From: Eubacterium sp. AF36-5BH | GTDB taxonomy: Bacteria > Bacillota > Clostridia > Lachnospirales > Lachnospiraceae | Direction: 5' to 3' | Assembly: GCF_003460505.1 (NCBI RefSeq) | Contig: NZ_QTVG01000003.1 | Coordinates: 207,472-271,471 of the forward strand | Length of the DNA: 64,000 nucleotides | Shown here: piece by piece, positions 16,637-26,053 of the stretch | Numbering within the stretch: position 1 is the stretch's first letter | Layout of the letters: every line of letters starts with the position of its first letter | Notes under the pieces: generated by a model | The model's database searches: none | Told to the model about the DNA's origin: nothing | Seen by the model: the letters and a program-made list of their open reading frames with translations, nothing else | Translations under genes and position numbers: made by a program

Positions 16637-17905
16637 TTGTCAGAGAAATATTATTTATGTATTGATTTGAAATCATTCTATGCATCAGTTGAGTGCATTG
16701 AATTAGGGCTTGATCCCATGACAACTAATTTAGTTGTTGCAGATAAAGAGCGAACAGATAAAACCATTTGTCTGGCAATTACACCTGCAATGAAAGCTCT
16801 CGGCATAAAAAACCGTTGCCGATTGTTTGAAATTCCTAAGAATGTTGAATATATTACTGTTGTTCCCCGTATGAAAAGATACATTGATTACTCCGCAGAT
16901 ATTTACAGTATTTATCTTAAATATATTTCAAAAGATGATATCCACGTTTACTCAATTGATGAGGCGTTTATGGACGTTACCAATTATCTTGCCCTTTATC
17001 AAATGGATGCAATTACACTTGGGCGTACAATAATGGAAGATATTTACAACACTTTTGGCTTACGGGCAACCTGTGGAGTTGGCACTAATATGTACTTAGC
17101 CAAAATTGCTTTGGATATCACAGCAAAACATTCACCTGATTTCATCGGCTTTTTGGATGAAGATTTATACAAAGAAACTCTTTGGGATCACACTCCACTA
17201 ACTGACTTTTGGCGTGTAGGTCCGGGGACTGTAAGGCGTCTTGCCACAATGGGTATTTATACCATGAAAGATATTGCAGAAGCTAACGAGGACGTACTTT
17301 ACAATGCTTTTGGTGTTGACGCGGAGCTTTTAATAGACCATGCTTTTGGCATTGAGCCAACTACCATGTACCAAATCAAGCATTACAAGCCACAAAGTAA
17401 CTGTTTAACAAGTGGTCAGGTTCTTATGTGTGATTACAATTTTGATGATGGTCTTCTTGTAGTTAAGGAAATGGTTGATGCTCTTTGTCTTGATTTGGTT
17501 GATCAGGAACTTGTTACAGGCTCGGTAACTTTGCATGTAGGTTACTCTAATGCCCTTAACATGAAACCTGCTCATGGTACAGCAAGACTTGATATCAACA
17601 CTAATTCAGACTTACTTATTATTCCAGCCGTTACCAATCTATACAGGGAAATCATAAGACCTAACATTGGCATAAGAAGAATTAACATTACATTTAATAA
17701 TGTTATGCCTGAAGGTTACACTCAGTATACTTTCTTTATGGACATTGAAGCTTTGGAACGGAATAAGAAAATTCAAAAAGCAATGATTGAAATCAAGTCA
17801 AAATTTGGAAAGAATGCCGTTCTTAAGGGAATGGATTTACAAAAAAATGCCACTGCTATTGAGAGAAACCGACAAATTGGTGGTCATAAAAGTGGTGAAA
17901 ATTAA
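16637..17905 (+). CDS. Y-family (UmuC/UvrX-like) translesion DNA polymerase
   Basis: An error-prone polymerase that copies past DNA lesions. CIDLKSFYASVE (8-19) holds the first metal aspartate D10, and YSIDEAFMD (105-113) holds D108/E109; a helix-hairpin-helix segment near FWRVGPGTVRRLATMGI follows. At 422 residues and with its downstream YolD-like partner it resembles the Bacillus YqjW/UvrX branch rather than chromosomal DinB. The start is TTG at 16637 with AGGAG 8 bases upstream. It probably forms an operon with maf and the YolD-like gene. I could not find a convincing LexA box upstream. Confidence 0.9.
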   Translation: MSEKYYLCIDLKSFYASVECIELGLDPMTTNLVVADKERTDKTICLAITPAMKALGIKNRCRLFEIPKNVEYITVVPRMKRYIDYSADIYSIYLKYISKDDIHVYSIDEAFMDVTNYLALYQMDAITLGRTIMEDIYNTFGLRATCGVGTNMYLAKIALDITAKHSPDFIGFLDEDLYKETLWDHTPLTDFWRVGPGTVRRLATMGIYTMKDIAEANEDVLYNAFGVDAELLIDHAFGIEPTTMYQIKHYKPQSNCLTSGQVLMCDYNFDDGLLVVKEMVDALCLDLVDQELVTGSVTLHVGYSNALNMKPAHGTARLDINTNSDLLIIPAVTNLYREIIRPNIGIRRINITFNNVMPEGYTQYTFFMDIEALERNKKIQKAMIEIKSKFGKNAVLKGMDLQKNATAIERNRQIGGHKSGEN

Positions 17906-17915
17906 GGAGAAAGTC

Positions 17916-18251
17916 ATGCCATCTAAACCAAAACAAAAAATGCCAATAGAGGAACGTGCCAAACAGTTTATGCCTTTTTCAGCTTTAAAAGGTCTTGAGG
18001 AAGCCTTAGCTTCCAAAGAGAAAATCATCGTTCCCAAAAAAGAACTTACACAAGACTATGCCGAAGAACTTAATCTTAAACTTAAAAGTTTAAAAGCAGG
18101 TTCTATTATAACAGTTGTCTACTACTGCAAAGAGGAATATATCAAACTTACAGGTATGATTGCTAAAATCAATTACGACAGCAGAATCATACAAATTGTA
18201 AACACCAAAATTCCTTTTGATGATTTACTAGACATAATAATAGCTGATTAA
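17916..18251 (+). CDS. YolD-like family protein
   Basis: A 111-residue protein of the YolD-like family, which is typically encoded right after Y-family polymerases in Firmicutes and is thought to act with them in the UmuD position. The N-terminus has ERAKQFMPFSALKGLEEAL, the family hallmark, and a beta-rich C-terminal half ends in FDDLLDI. The ATG at 17916 has AAGGAG 6 bases upstream and lies 10 bp after the polymerase stop; a longer frame upstream only overlaps the polymerase gene. Confidence 0.88.
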   Translation: MPSKPKQKMPIEERAKQFMPFSALKGLEEALASKEKIIVPKKELTQDYAEELNLKLKSLKAGSIITVVYYCKEEYIKLTGMIAKINYDSRIIQIVNTKIPFDDLLDIIIAD

Positions 18252-18310
18252 ATGTATATTACACTAAATCTTTTAATATAATATGCATTTATCAGCCATT
18301 TTATTTACTA
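18243..18310 (+). terminator. Terminator after the YolD-like gene
   Basis: GCTGAT...AAATGTATATTA (from 18243) and TAATAT...GCATTTATCAGC (ending 18296) form a long imperfect stem. CATTTTATTT follows. The 5' arm includes the stop codon of the YolD-like gene. Confidence 0.55.
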
Positions 18311-18431
18311 CTTATTTTTTACCATTGGTTTATCATTTATAATTTTTATTGTCTGATATTTATTTTACTATTATTTTCCATCTTCTTTTCATTATTATCC
18401 TATTTTTTAACTGAACTTTGTATTGCCTGCT

Positions 18432-20459
18432 TTATCTTTCCTTAATAATATTTCTGCTACAGAAATATGTTATTAAGAAATACCCGCCGTAAATTAAAAC
18501 TAAAACAACTGCAGTTAATATAATTGAACCAAGCAAACCAACTTTTCCAAAGGTTGCTAAAATTGTTGTAGCAAATTTCAAGCCTACAACAGAATGAATA
18601 ATGGCAATAATTAGTGGAAACATAAAATATATTCCAATCTGTTTAAATAATGCCCTGTTAATCATTTTGTCATCTGTACCTAATTTTCTTAGCATTAAAT
18701 AACGCTCTTTATTGTCTGTTGACTCAGATAATTCCTTTAATGCAAGTATCGCTGCTGATGAAATCAGGAAAATAATTCCTAAATACATGCCAATAAATGT
18801 AACTACGGCTCCAAGCCCGATACATGCTTCTGCTACATCCATTTTTGTATTTATCGAAATCATATTGTAAGTTTTCTTACCCATTATTTTGGTTATCCGG
18901 TCATTGTTTTTTATTATTTCATCCTTTGGCGCTGTATTGTACTTTCCTACTAAAGTACTGTCATATACTTCTGCATTTTTAAGCGCACTGTCAGGCAATA
19001 CAATGATACCCGAATTTTCTTCATTACCTGATAAATTAACAAATCCATATTTGCACTCTCTATATAGGGGAGAATATTCCTTTCCACCTAATTTAATTTT
19101 CTCACCATTTTTCAACGCAATGTTTCTTAATTGAACCATTCCCTGAAAGTTTGCTACAACAAGATATTGATTTTCTTTTAGTTTAAAAGTCTTTTGTCCA
19201 TAAAGTTTTGCCACCTTGTTATAGTCACTTATTTTCATTATATCTTCCTGACTATTTAAAGTTATTCCCTTATATGTTTTTGCTATTTCATTATAGCTGT
19301 TTCCAACAACATCTCTTAAAGTAAGCTTCTGTGTCTTATAAGTATCATATTCCACATATTCGCTAAACTCATCTTCTATCTTACAGCCAGCGCTTTCCAA
19401 TATGCTCTTTACCTTCACCTGCTTATTATTTATAACATCATTTTTTACTTCTTTTCCAACAGTAATTTGAACATCCGCCGGGCACATTTTCTGAATATTT
19501 TCTGATAAAGAATTTTTAATTGAAAATGCACTTGATAAAACGCAAATTGTTACAAAAAGCATAATGCATATAATAGTCATCTGGACAACTGTTGTATTTA
19601 TTTTGCTACTTATCTGTCGTAAAACAAAACTATTTAAACCTTTGTAATATGTGCTTTTTTTCGCCATTACGATTTTAAGTATTAGTCCCGATACTGACCA
19701 GAAAAACAGCAATGTGCCAACAATTCCAAGCATTATTGGAATTAAAATGTCCATTGAACTTTCTAATTCATTAACGCCAACGGTTACTAAATAATATGCT
19801 CTACCTAAAACTACCCATGAAATAATGAAAATCATTATACATACAATAGAATTTTTGTTTTTTATTTTTTCATTTCTTTTTCTTCCATTTAGCAAATCTA
19901 TAAGTTTGCATTTACCAATTGTCCATGTATTAAATACCATTACAAAAACATACATTATGCCAAAATATATTAGTGTTTTTATACAAGCACTTCTTGAAAA
20001 TACAAATTCAAACTTGCGCATGTCTGCCTCAAACATATTTGCCACAACTATGCTCATTAATTGAGAAAATGCTGTGCCAATTATTAACCCAACTATAAGG
20101 GATATTATGCCAATTATCAGTGTTTCAAAGAAAAGTACAAGGGATATTTTTCTTTTTTCCATACCTAAAGTCAGATAAACTCCAAATTCCTTATTTCTTC
20201 TTTTTATTAAAAAAATAGAAGCGTATATTATTAAACAGCCTAATATAATTGACACAAAAACACTTACACCTGAAAGCATGCCTGTCATTAATTTTATAAT
20301 ATCAGATGTGTTTTTAGAAACATCCAGCATTACTGTTTGTGAATCAATGGCATTAAACACGTAAAATATAGCCACACCTAATATAAGAGTAAAAAAATAG
20401 ATGGCATAATCTTTTATACTCTTTGCTATGTTTTTCGCCGAGAGTTTAAAGAGCATCAT
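18432..20459 (-). CDS. ABC transporter permease, BceB/FtsX type
   Basis: Large permease of a peptide-antibiotic sensing and detoxification transporter. The 675 residues show ten membrane segments: one N-terminal (about 17-37), a group of three at 55-165, more at about 200-310, and three at the C-terminus, with a large extracellular domain of about 200 residues (about 315-520) between segments 8 and 9. This layout is the BceB/VraG family. It overlaps the ATPase gene by 14 bp and lies with a two-component pair, so a Bce-type module is likely, probably with bacitracin or lantibiotic-like peptides as ligands (inference). Confidence 0.85.
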   Translation of the reverse strand: MMLFKLSAKNIAKSIKDYAIYFFTLILGVAIFYVFNAIDSQTVMLDVSKNTSDIIKLMTGMLSGVSVFVSIILGCLIIYASIFLIKRRNKEFGVYLTLGMEKRKISLVLFFETLIIGIISLIVGLIIGTAFSQLMSIVVANMFEADMRKFEFVFSRSACIKTLIYFGIMYVFVMVFNTWTIGKCKLIDLLNGRKRNEKIKNKNSIVCIMIFIISWVVLGRAYYLVTVGVNELESSMDILIPIMLGIVGTLLFFWSVSGLILKIVMAKKSTYYKGLNSFVLRQISSKINTTVVQMTIICIMLFVTICVLSSAFSIKNSLSENIQKMCPADVQITVGKEVKNDVINNKQVKVKSILESAGCKIEDEFSEYVEYDTYKTQKLTLRDVVGNSYNEIAKTYKGITLNSQEDIMKISDYNKVAKLYGQKTFKLKENQYLVVANFQGMVQLRNIALKNGEKIKLGGKEYSPLYRECKYGFVNLSGNEENSGIIVLPDSALKNAEVYDSTLVGKYNTAPKDEIIKNNDRITKIMGKKTYNMISINTKMDVAEACIGLGAVVTFIGMYLGIIFLISSAAILALKELSESTDNKERYLMLRKLGTDDKMINRALFKQIGIYFMFPLIIAIIHSVVGLKFATTILATFGKVGLLGSIILTAVVLVLIYGGYFLITYFCSRNIIKER

Positions 20460-21213
20460 TTAAATCTCCCCCTAACATTGTAACTACATTGATTATTTCA
20501 TTAAAAAATTCTTTTCTACTTCTATCGCCTTTTACAATTTCGTTAAAAATTTTGCCATCCTTAATGAAAATAACTCTTGAACTGTAGCTTGCTGAAAAAG
20601 CATCATGGGTAACCATTAATATTGTTGCCTGCAATAAATTATTCAAATACTCAAATCTTTCTAATAACATTCTTGAAGATTTAGAATCTAGAGCCCCTGT
20701 TGGTTCATCTGCCAAAATAAGTTCTGGATTATTAATAATTGCCCTTGCACTGGCTACTCTCTGTTTCTGTCCTCCTGACATTTCATAAGGATATTTATTT
20801 AAAATATCTTCAATTCCTAAGTCATAAGCTACTTTTTTTACTTTTAAATTGATTTCCTTATACTTTTCATTTTGAATGGACAATGCTAATGCAATGTTCT
20901 CATAAGCTGTTAAAGTATCAAGCAAATTAAAGTCCTGAAAAATAAAACCAAGTTCCTCTCTTCTAAACTTATTTAACTCCTTTGACTTTAAGGCTGTTAT
21001 GTCCTGACCTGCAACATAAATATGACCTGCTGTTACTTTATCAATTGTTGAGATACAATTAAGCAAAGTTGTTTTTCCTGAGCCTGATGCCCCCATAATT
21101 GCAACAAATTCTCCTTTTTCCACTTCAAAAGAAATCCCGTCAATTGCTTTTGTAAGACTTGATTTACTTCCGTAATATTTTTCGATTTTATCAATAGTTA
21201 AAATATTATCCAT
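20446..21213 (-). CDS. ABC transporter ATP-binding protein, BceA type
   Basis: ATPase partner of the downstream BceB-like permease. Walker A GASGSGKTT is at about residues 43-51, signature MSGGQKQR near 147, and Walker B LILADEPTGALD follows, the usual MacB/BceA-type sequence. The ATG at 21213 has AAAGGAGATA upstream and gives 255 residues, the family length; the open frame to 21309 has no ribosome site. The gene overlaps the permease by 14 bp. Confidence 0.92.
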   Translation of the reverse strand: MDNILTIDKIEKYYGSKSSLTKAIDGISFEVEKGEFVAIMGASGSGKTTLLNCISTIDKVTAGHIYVAGQDITALKSKELNKFRREELGFIFQDFNLLDTLTAYENIALALSIQNEKYKEINLKVKKVAYDLGIEDILNKYPYEMSGGQKQRVASARAIINNPELILADEPTGALDSKSSRMLLERFEYLNNLLQATILMVTHDAFSASYSSRVIFIKDGKIFNEIVKGDRSRKEFFNEIINVVTMLGGDLNDAL

Positions 21214-21458
21214 TGTTATCTCCTTTCCACATGTTTTGTGTAATTCATAAAGCTTTATAATCTTCACATTACATAAACAGTGTATACTTTGCCTTGAGAT
21301 TTGTCGCATTTCTAATATTACTAAACATTACAATTTTGTAATATTAGTTTTTTATGTTTATATTTTAATAATTCTCATATTTGCTCTTATTGTTAGATTT
21401 TTAATATTAATTTCTTAAATATTATTTTTTAGCATTATATTTTTAACATTATTTAAAT

Positions 21459-22490
21459 CTAAACCCCATAATAATCATTCTTACCAAACACGATTTTTAT
21501 TTCTGTATATTCATTTTGGATAGACCAGGCAGAAACCTGATGACCTAATTTGCTACATAGATTTTTTACTATGTACAGCCCCATGCCTGTAGACTTTTGT
21601 CCCAGTCTTCCATTCTCACCTGTAAATGATTTTTCAAAAATCTTTTTCAAATCCTGATTTGGGATTCCGATTCCGTTATCATAGATGGATAATATGACTT
21701 TTTCTTTTTCTTCTGTGGCACTTATTTTCAGCACAGCCTTTGTATCATTATCAGACATTGCAATATTTTTGCAGTATTTAATACTGTTATTTACTATCTG
21801 ATTAATAATAAATTCCAGCCATTTTTTATCAGATTTTACTGTTATGTTTTTAATGTTTATTTGTGGTTCAATATTTTTTCCCAAAATATCGTCCTTGTTA
21901 TTCATAAGAACTTTTCCAACAACCTCTTCCAAATTCACGTCTTTTATTATGTAATCTTTTTCACTGCAGCTACTTCTTACATAATACAAAACCTGTTCAA
22001 CATAATTATCCAGACGTTTGATTTGCTTTATGTATTTTTCGTCCAACTCATTTTTGTGATTGTAACACATTAAAACAAGACTTGCTATAGGAATTTTCAC
22101 TTCGTGAATCCACATTTCAACATATTCTTTAAAATCTTCCACGTTTTCCCTGTAATCACTTACGTTTTCAGTCATGGATTTATTAATTTTATAAAGACTT
22201 TCCCAAATAAGTTCCCCCTCATAAAAATCCGGTTTAGTTAAGGTTTCCAAAACTAAATATTTTTTGTCCAATCTTTCCACATTAAGAAGAAGTCTGTTAT
22301 AGAATTTTCTTTTTCTTAAATAATTAATTAGTAATTGCAGCCCGCCTGTAAAAAAATACAAAAATGTAATTATTGCAACTATTTCAACAGGTAAGGCAAA
22401 AACTCTCATAACCATTAAAATAACAAAATAGCTGACAGCACTAATTGTTATTGTCAGCCATTTATCTTTTATGTATTTAATTAATTTCAT
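21459..22490 (-). CDS. Intramembrane-sensing histidine kinase, BceS type
   Basis: A sensor kinase of 343 residues with two short N-terminal membrane segments (about 11-50) and almost no extracellular loop, as in BceS kinases that sense the state of their transporter. The phosphorylated histidine is in WIHEVKIPIASL, followed by N-box, NGIGIP and GMGLYIVK ATP-binding motifs. The ATG at 22490 overlaps the stop of the response regulator as ATGA, so the two are translationally coupled. It lies upstream of the ABC genes it probably controls. Confidence 0.88.
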   Translation of the reverse strand: MKLIKYIKDKWLTITISAVSYFVILMVMRVFALPVEIVAIITFLYFFTGGLQLLINYLRKRKFYNRLLLNVERLDKKYLVLETLTKPDFYEGELIWESLYKINKSMTENVSDYRENVEDFKEYVEMWIHEVKIPIASLVLMCYNHKNELDEKYIKQIKRLDNYVEQVLYYVRSSCSEKDYIIKDVNLEEVVGKVLMNNKDDILGKNIEPQINIKNITVKSDKKWLEFIINQIVNNSIKYCKNIAMSDNDTKAVLKISATEEKEKVILSIYDNGIGIPNQDLKKIFEKSFTGENGRLGQKSTGMGLYIVKNLCSKLGHQVSAWSIQNEYTEIKIVFGKNDYYGV

Positions 22491-23149
22491 AATAATATGT
22501 AACCCTGTCCCTTTCGAGTTTCTATTGCATCTGCGCATCCAAGAGATGCCAGTTTATTTCTCAATCTGCTAATATTGACAGTAAGCGCATTGTCATTAAT
22601 ATATTCCTCATTGTTCCACAAATCTGTCATTAACTGATCTCTTGAAACAATTCTGCCTTTGTTGTTTAACAGCAATGCAAAAATAATCATTTCATTCTTT
22701 GTTAAAACAACCTGCTTAGTCTCTGATTTTATTATGCCCCTGCTTAATTCCACATTAAGATTATTGTATTTAACATTGTCAGTTTTTACTTCCATTCTTT
22801 TAAAAATATTTTGGATTCTTAACAGAAGAACTGTGGGGTTATAAGGTTTTGTAATAAAATCATCAGCCCCGTAGGACATGGACAAAACTTCATCTACTTC
22901 ACTTGTTCTGCTGGTAACCATAATTACCGGCACATCTGATTTTTTTCGTAGCTCTTTTAAAACCATTTCTCCATTTAGAATTGGTATATTTATATCAAGC
23001 AATATTAAATCTGCTTTGCTTTCTAAAATAAATTCTATTTGATTTTCAAAGTTATCCATTACTATTGTTTCATAGCCACTGTTTACAAGTAACTTCTGCA
23101 ACTCATTCCTTATGGATACATCATCTTCAACAATTAATATTTTTTTCAT
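22487..23149 (-). CDS. OmpR-family response regulator, BceR type
   Basis: A DNA-binding response regulator of 220 residues. Receiver domain: acidic pocket VEDD near residue 8, phosphorylated aspartate in LLLDINIPILNGE (about residue 52), later T and K105-type residues in MVTSRTS and DDFITKPY. The winged-helix output domain (about 125-220) has ELSRGIIKS, LTKNEMIIFALL and LTVNISRLRNKL. It is the first gene of the regulator-kinase-ABC module. Confidence 0.92.
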   Translation of the reverse strand: MKKILIVEDDVSIRNELQKLLVNSGYETIVMDNFENQIEFILESKADLILLDINIPILNGEMVLKELRKKSDVPVIMVTSRTSEVDEVLSMSYGADDFITKPYNPTVLLLRIQNIFKRMEVKTDNVKYNNLNVELSRGIIKSETKQVVLTKNEMIIFALLLNNKGRIVSRDQLMTDLWNNEEYINDNALTVNISRLRNKLASLGCADAIETRKGQGYILL

Positions 23150-23325
23150 TCTATTCCTTTTATCTGTTTACGGATATTATTGATTTTATGACTTTTTGCT
23201 TCAATCATTTTCTAAATTTTACTTACCCCGGTTCTTGCATAACTACTTTTTTCTTATACTAATTCTGCCTCAACTATTTTTTTATCAATTAATTTAACTT
23301 TATTTTTACTCAACTATCTACATAA

Positions 23326-23931
23326 TTAGATTACTTTAGCAGCCATAACAAATTCTCTGATTTTCTCTCTGCTTTTGCCAACTCCGTTGTCGTTTTCAAC
23401 TCCTGATGAAACATCTACGCCATCAGGTTGTACTGCTTTTATGCCATCTCTTACATTATCTCCGTTAAGTCCGCCGGCTAATATAAATAACTTATCGTCT
23501 CGTTTAATGTTATTTAATAAGCTCCAGTCAAAAGTTTCTCCACTGCCGTATGTTGGGGCATCAAAAACATAGCCTTTTATATTTTCTATGTTTTTGTACT
23601 TTCCAAGTTCTTCTAAATCGTTTACATTAAAAGCCTTTAAAACATCAATTAATGTTTCATTAAACAAACCATCCGGCAAGTCTTTATGAATCTGCACAAA
23701 GTCAAATCCTGCATTTTCAATGCTTTTTACCTGCTCAATGCTAGGCGACACAACCACTGCAACTTTTTTTATATTTTCATTTAGAGAAGCCATGATTTCT
23801 TTTGCCTTCTCCAAAGTTATATTTCTTTTACTTTTTGGAAAATATAAAACCATGCCAGCCATGTCTACATTATTTTCATTTAAATATTCTGTTTCTTCAA
23901 CATCTGTAATACCGCAAATTTTTACTATCAT
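23326..23931 (-). CDS. trpF: Phosphoribosylanthranilate isomerase
   Basis: Third step of the tryptophan branch: Amadori rearrangement of PRA to CdRP. The 201 residues form a TIM barrel: KICGIT (4-9) with the catalytic cysteine, then GMVLYFPKSKRNI, FVQIHKD, LAGGLNGDNV and VDVSSGVE for phosphate binding. No other trp gene is present within the window; its neighbours are a Bce-type module and potassium transport genes. It starts 19 bp after the KtrA-like gene, so it may be co-transcribed with it. Confidence 0.93.
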   Translation of the reverse strand: MIVKICGITDVEETEYLNENNVDMAGMVLYFPKSKRNITLEKAKEIMASLNENIKKVAVVVSPSIEQVKSIENAGFDFVQIHKDLPDGLFNETLIDVLKAFNVNDLEELGKYKNIENIKGYVFDAPTYGSGETFDWSLLNNIKRDDKLFILAGGLNGDNVRDGIKAVQPDGVDVSSGVENDNGVGKSREKIREFVMAAKVI

Positions 23932-23949
23932 ATTCCTATTACTTTTAAT

Positions 23950-24597
23950 TTAAATATGGAAACACTTTTGTATGTCGTGTGTTTTTCCAAGTACCAATAA
24001 GTTAGCCCCTTCTTTCAGGACAGTATCAGGCATAACCTGCAAATTCATATCATTTTCCTTCTTAATTGCCAAGACATTTATTTTGTATTTTCGTCTTAAA
24101 TCTAAATCCTGTATTTCTTTTCCAATCCACTCTTTTGGAATCTCAACTTCAATTATTGAACAGCCTTCTCCCACCTCAATGTAATCTGAAATATGATTAG
24201 CTGTATATCTTATTGCTGTCCAGTTAGCAAGTTCACGTTCAGGATAAACTACCTGGTCTGCTCCATTTCTCAACAAAAACTTGGCGTGTACATCTCTTGC
24301 AGCTCTTGAGACAACCATCTTGGCACCTTTTTCTTTCAACAAAGATGTTGTCTCTAAAGAATTTTGAAAATCGTCTCCAATTGCCACAAAACAAACATCA
24401 AAATTATCCACACCTAATGTATCCAAAAATTCTTCATTTGTCGAGTCTCCTATTTGAGCACTTGTGACGTAAGGTAATACCGCATTAACCCTGTCTTCCT
24501 TTACGTCAATTGCCATTGTCTGATGACCTAATTCATCTAATGTTTTAGCAATATGTCTGCCAAATCTACCTAATCCAATTAATAAAACTGACTTCAT
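23950..24597 (-). CDS. ktrA: Potassium uptake regulatory subunit KtrA (RCK domain)
   Basis: Cytoplasmic gating ring of a Ktr potassium channel. The Rossmann motif GLGRFGRHIAKTL starts at about residue 7 and acidic D at the end of the second strand (AIDVKEDRV) suits NAD(H)/ATP-type ligands. A TrkA-C/RCK-C domain covers about 135-215. I use the ATG at 24597 with GGAGG upstream; the frame to 24651 has no support. It follows the KtrB-like gene, giving a complete KtrAB pair. RCK-C domains of this family are known c-di-AMP targets; binding here is inferred. Confidence 0.9.
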   Translation of the reverse strand: MKSVLLIGLGRFGRHIAKTLDELGHQTMAIDVKEDRVNAVLPYVTSAQIGDSTNEEFLDTLGVDNFDVCFVAIGDDFQNSLETTSLLKEKGAKMVVSRAARDVHAKFLLRNGADQVVYPERELANWTAIRYTANHISDYIEVGEGCSIIEVEIPKEWIGKEIQDLDLRRKYKINVLAIKKENDMNLQVMPDTVLKEGANLLVLGKTHDIQKCFHI

Positions 24598-24711
24598 TTT
24601 CCCTCCATACAATTTATATACATTTCTATTTCTTGTATTTTTACGCCTCATTCATTTTCATTCCTGATTTTTCATTTATCATGACGCATTATAATTCTTT
24701 ACTATTTTACT

Positions 24712-26052
24712 TTATCCTACCATAATTTTCTCTTGAGGTAATCTAGATACATTATAATTCTTATTTGATAAAGTTGCAAAAATAACTGTTAAGCCACCAA
24801 CTCTGCCTAAAAACATTAACACAATTAATACTATTTTGGAAACCATGGACAAAGATGGTGTAATTCCCAAGCTTAAACCTACTGTTCCAACTGCCGATGC
24901 TGTTTCAAACAAAGATTTCATTATAGGAATGTTATCTGCAATACTAATAACAATACCACCAAACATAAACAAAAATGTGTACATTAACAGTGTTGCCGAA
25001 GCTGACCTTGCCACTTCATTGGACAGTCTTCTTTTAAATAAATTTGCATCCTGCCTTTTCCTAAAAACTGCTACGACTGTTGAAAATAATACTGCCACTG
25101 TAGTAACTTTCATACCACCGGCTGTTGAACCGGGTGCTGCACCTATAAGCATTAAAATAATAGTAATTAACTGTCCCACACCTGATAATTGGTTTAAATC
25201 TACTGTGTTAAAGCCTGCTGTTCTAGGTGACACGGTCTGAAATAAAGATGCCAAAACCCTGTCTTTTTCTGAATCGAAATTCCAAGTTGATTTTCCAAAT
25301 TCAAAAAAATAAAAATATAGCACCGGTACAATTATTAATATTGATGTTACTCCAAGAATAACTTTACTTTGCATTCTGTATCTTCCAAAATGAAGTTTGT
25401 GCTTTTTTATGTCATCCCATGTAACAAAGCCAATACCGCCAATTATAATTAAAAGCATTATTACAACATTAATTAAAACTGAAGATGAAAATGTTGTTAG
25501 TGAAGAATAATGCTCTCTTACACCCATTAAATCAAAACCTGCGTTACAAAAGGCTGATATTGAATGAAATAATGAATACCATATACCTTTTATAATGCCA
25601 AACTGTTTTGCAAATTCAGGATACATTAACACTGCGCCTGCCAATTCAAAAATAAGCATCATCTTCACAATAAAACCTGTTAGTCTTACTATACCACCCA
25701 TTTTATGTGCTGATATTGCCTCCTGCATAAGTGTTCTCTGCCTTAAACCTATTTTTCTACCTGACATTCTTGTTAACAGTAGTGCTATTGTTATAACACC
25801 CATGCCGCCAATTTGAATTAAAACTATAATAACACCTTGACCAAAGGCTGACCAGTAAGTAGCCGTATCGTGAACTACAAGTCCTGTTACACATGTAGCT
25901 GATGTTGCTGTAAATAAGGCATCCACTACAGATGTAAATTCTCCTGAGCTACTTGAAATTGGAAGCGTCAAAATAAAGGTTCCTAAAACTATAACGCCTA
26001 AAAACCCGAAAAATATAAATCTTGATGTTGATATATGTCTACTCTTCTTCAT
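24712..26052 (-). CDS. ktrB: Potassium channel subunit KtrB/TrkH family
   Basis: Membrane pore of a Trk/Ktr potassium uptake system, 446 residues with four repeated M1-P-M2 units. Filter-like P-loops are visible: SATCVTGLVV, SAFCNAGFDLMG, SPRTAGFNTVDL and SAVGTVGLSLG. The shorter length compared with its neighbour and the direct pairing with KtrA suggest the KtrB subtype, usually sodium-dependent. Its start lies 2 bp after the stop of the second TrkH-family gene. Confidence 0.9.
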   Translation of the reverse strand: MKKSRHISTSRFIFFGFLGVIVLGTFILTLPISSSSGEFTSVVDALFTATSATCVTGLVVHDTATYWSAFGQGVIIVLIQIGGMGVITIALLLTRMSGRKIGLRQRTLMQEAISAHKMGGIVRLTGFIVKMMLIFELAGAVLMYPEFAKQFGIIKGIWYSLFHSISAFCNAGFDLMGVREHYSSLTTFSSSVLINVVIMLLIIIGGIGFVTWDDIKKHKLHFGRYRMQSKVILGVTSILIIVPVLYFYFFEFGKSTWNFDSEKDRVLASLFQTVSPRTAGFNTVDLNQLSGVGQLITIILMLIGAAPGSTAGGMKVTTVAVLFSTVVAVFRKRQDANLFKRRLSNEVARSASATLLMYTFLFMFGGIVISIADNIPIMKSLFETASAVGTVGLSLGITPSLSMVSKIVLIVLMFLGRVGGLTVIFATLSNKNYNVSRLPQEKIMVG

Positions 26053-26053
26053 G

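Noticed and set aside
20446..21309. Longer ATPase start at 21309
   Set aside because: The ATG at 21213 has AAAGGAG and gives the family-standard N-terminus.
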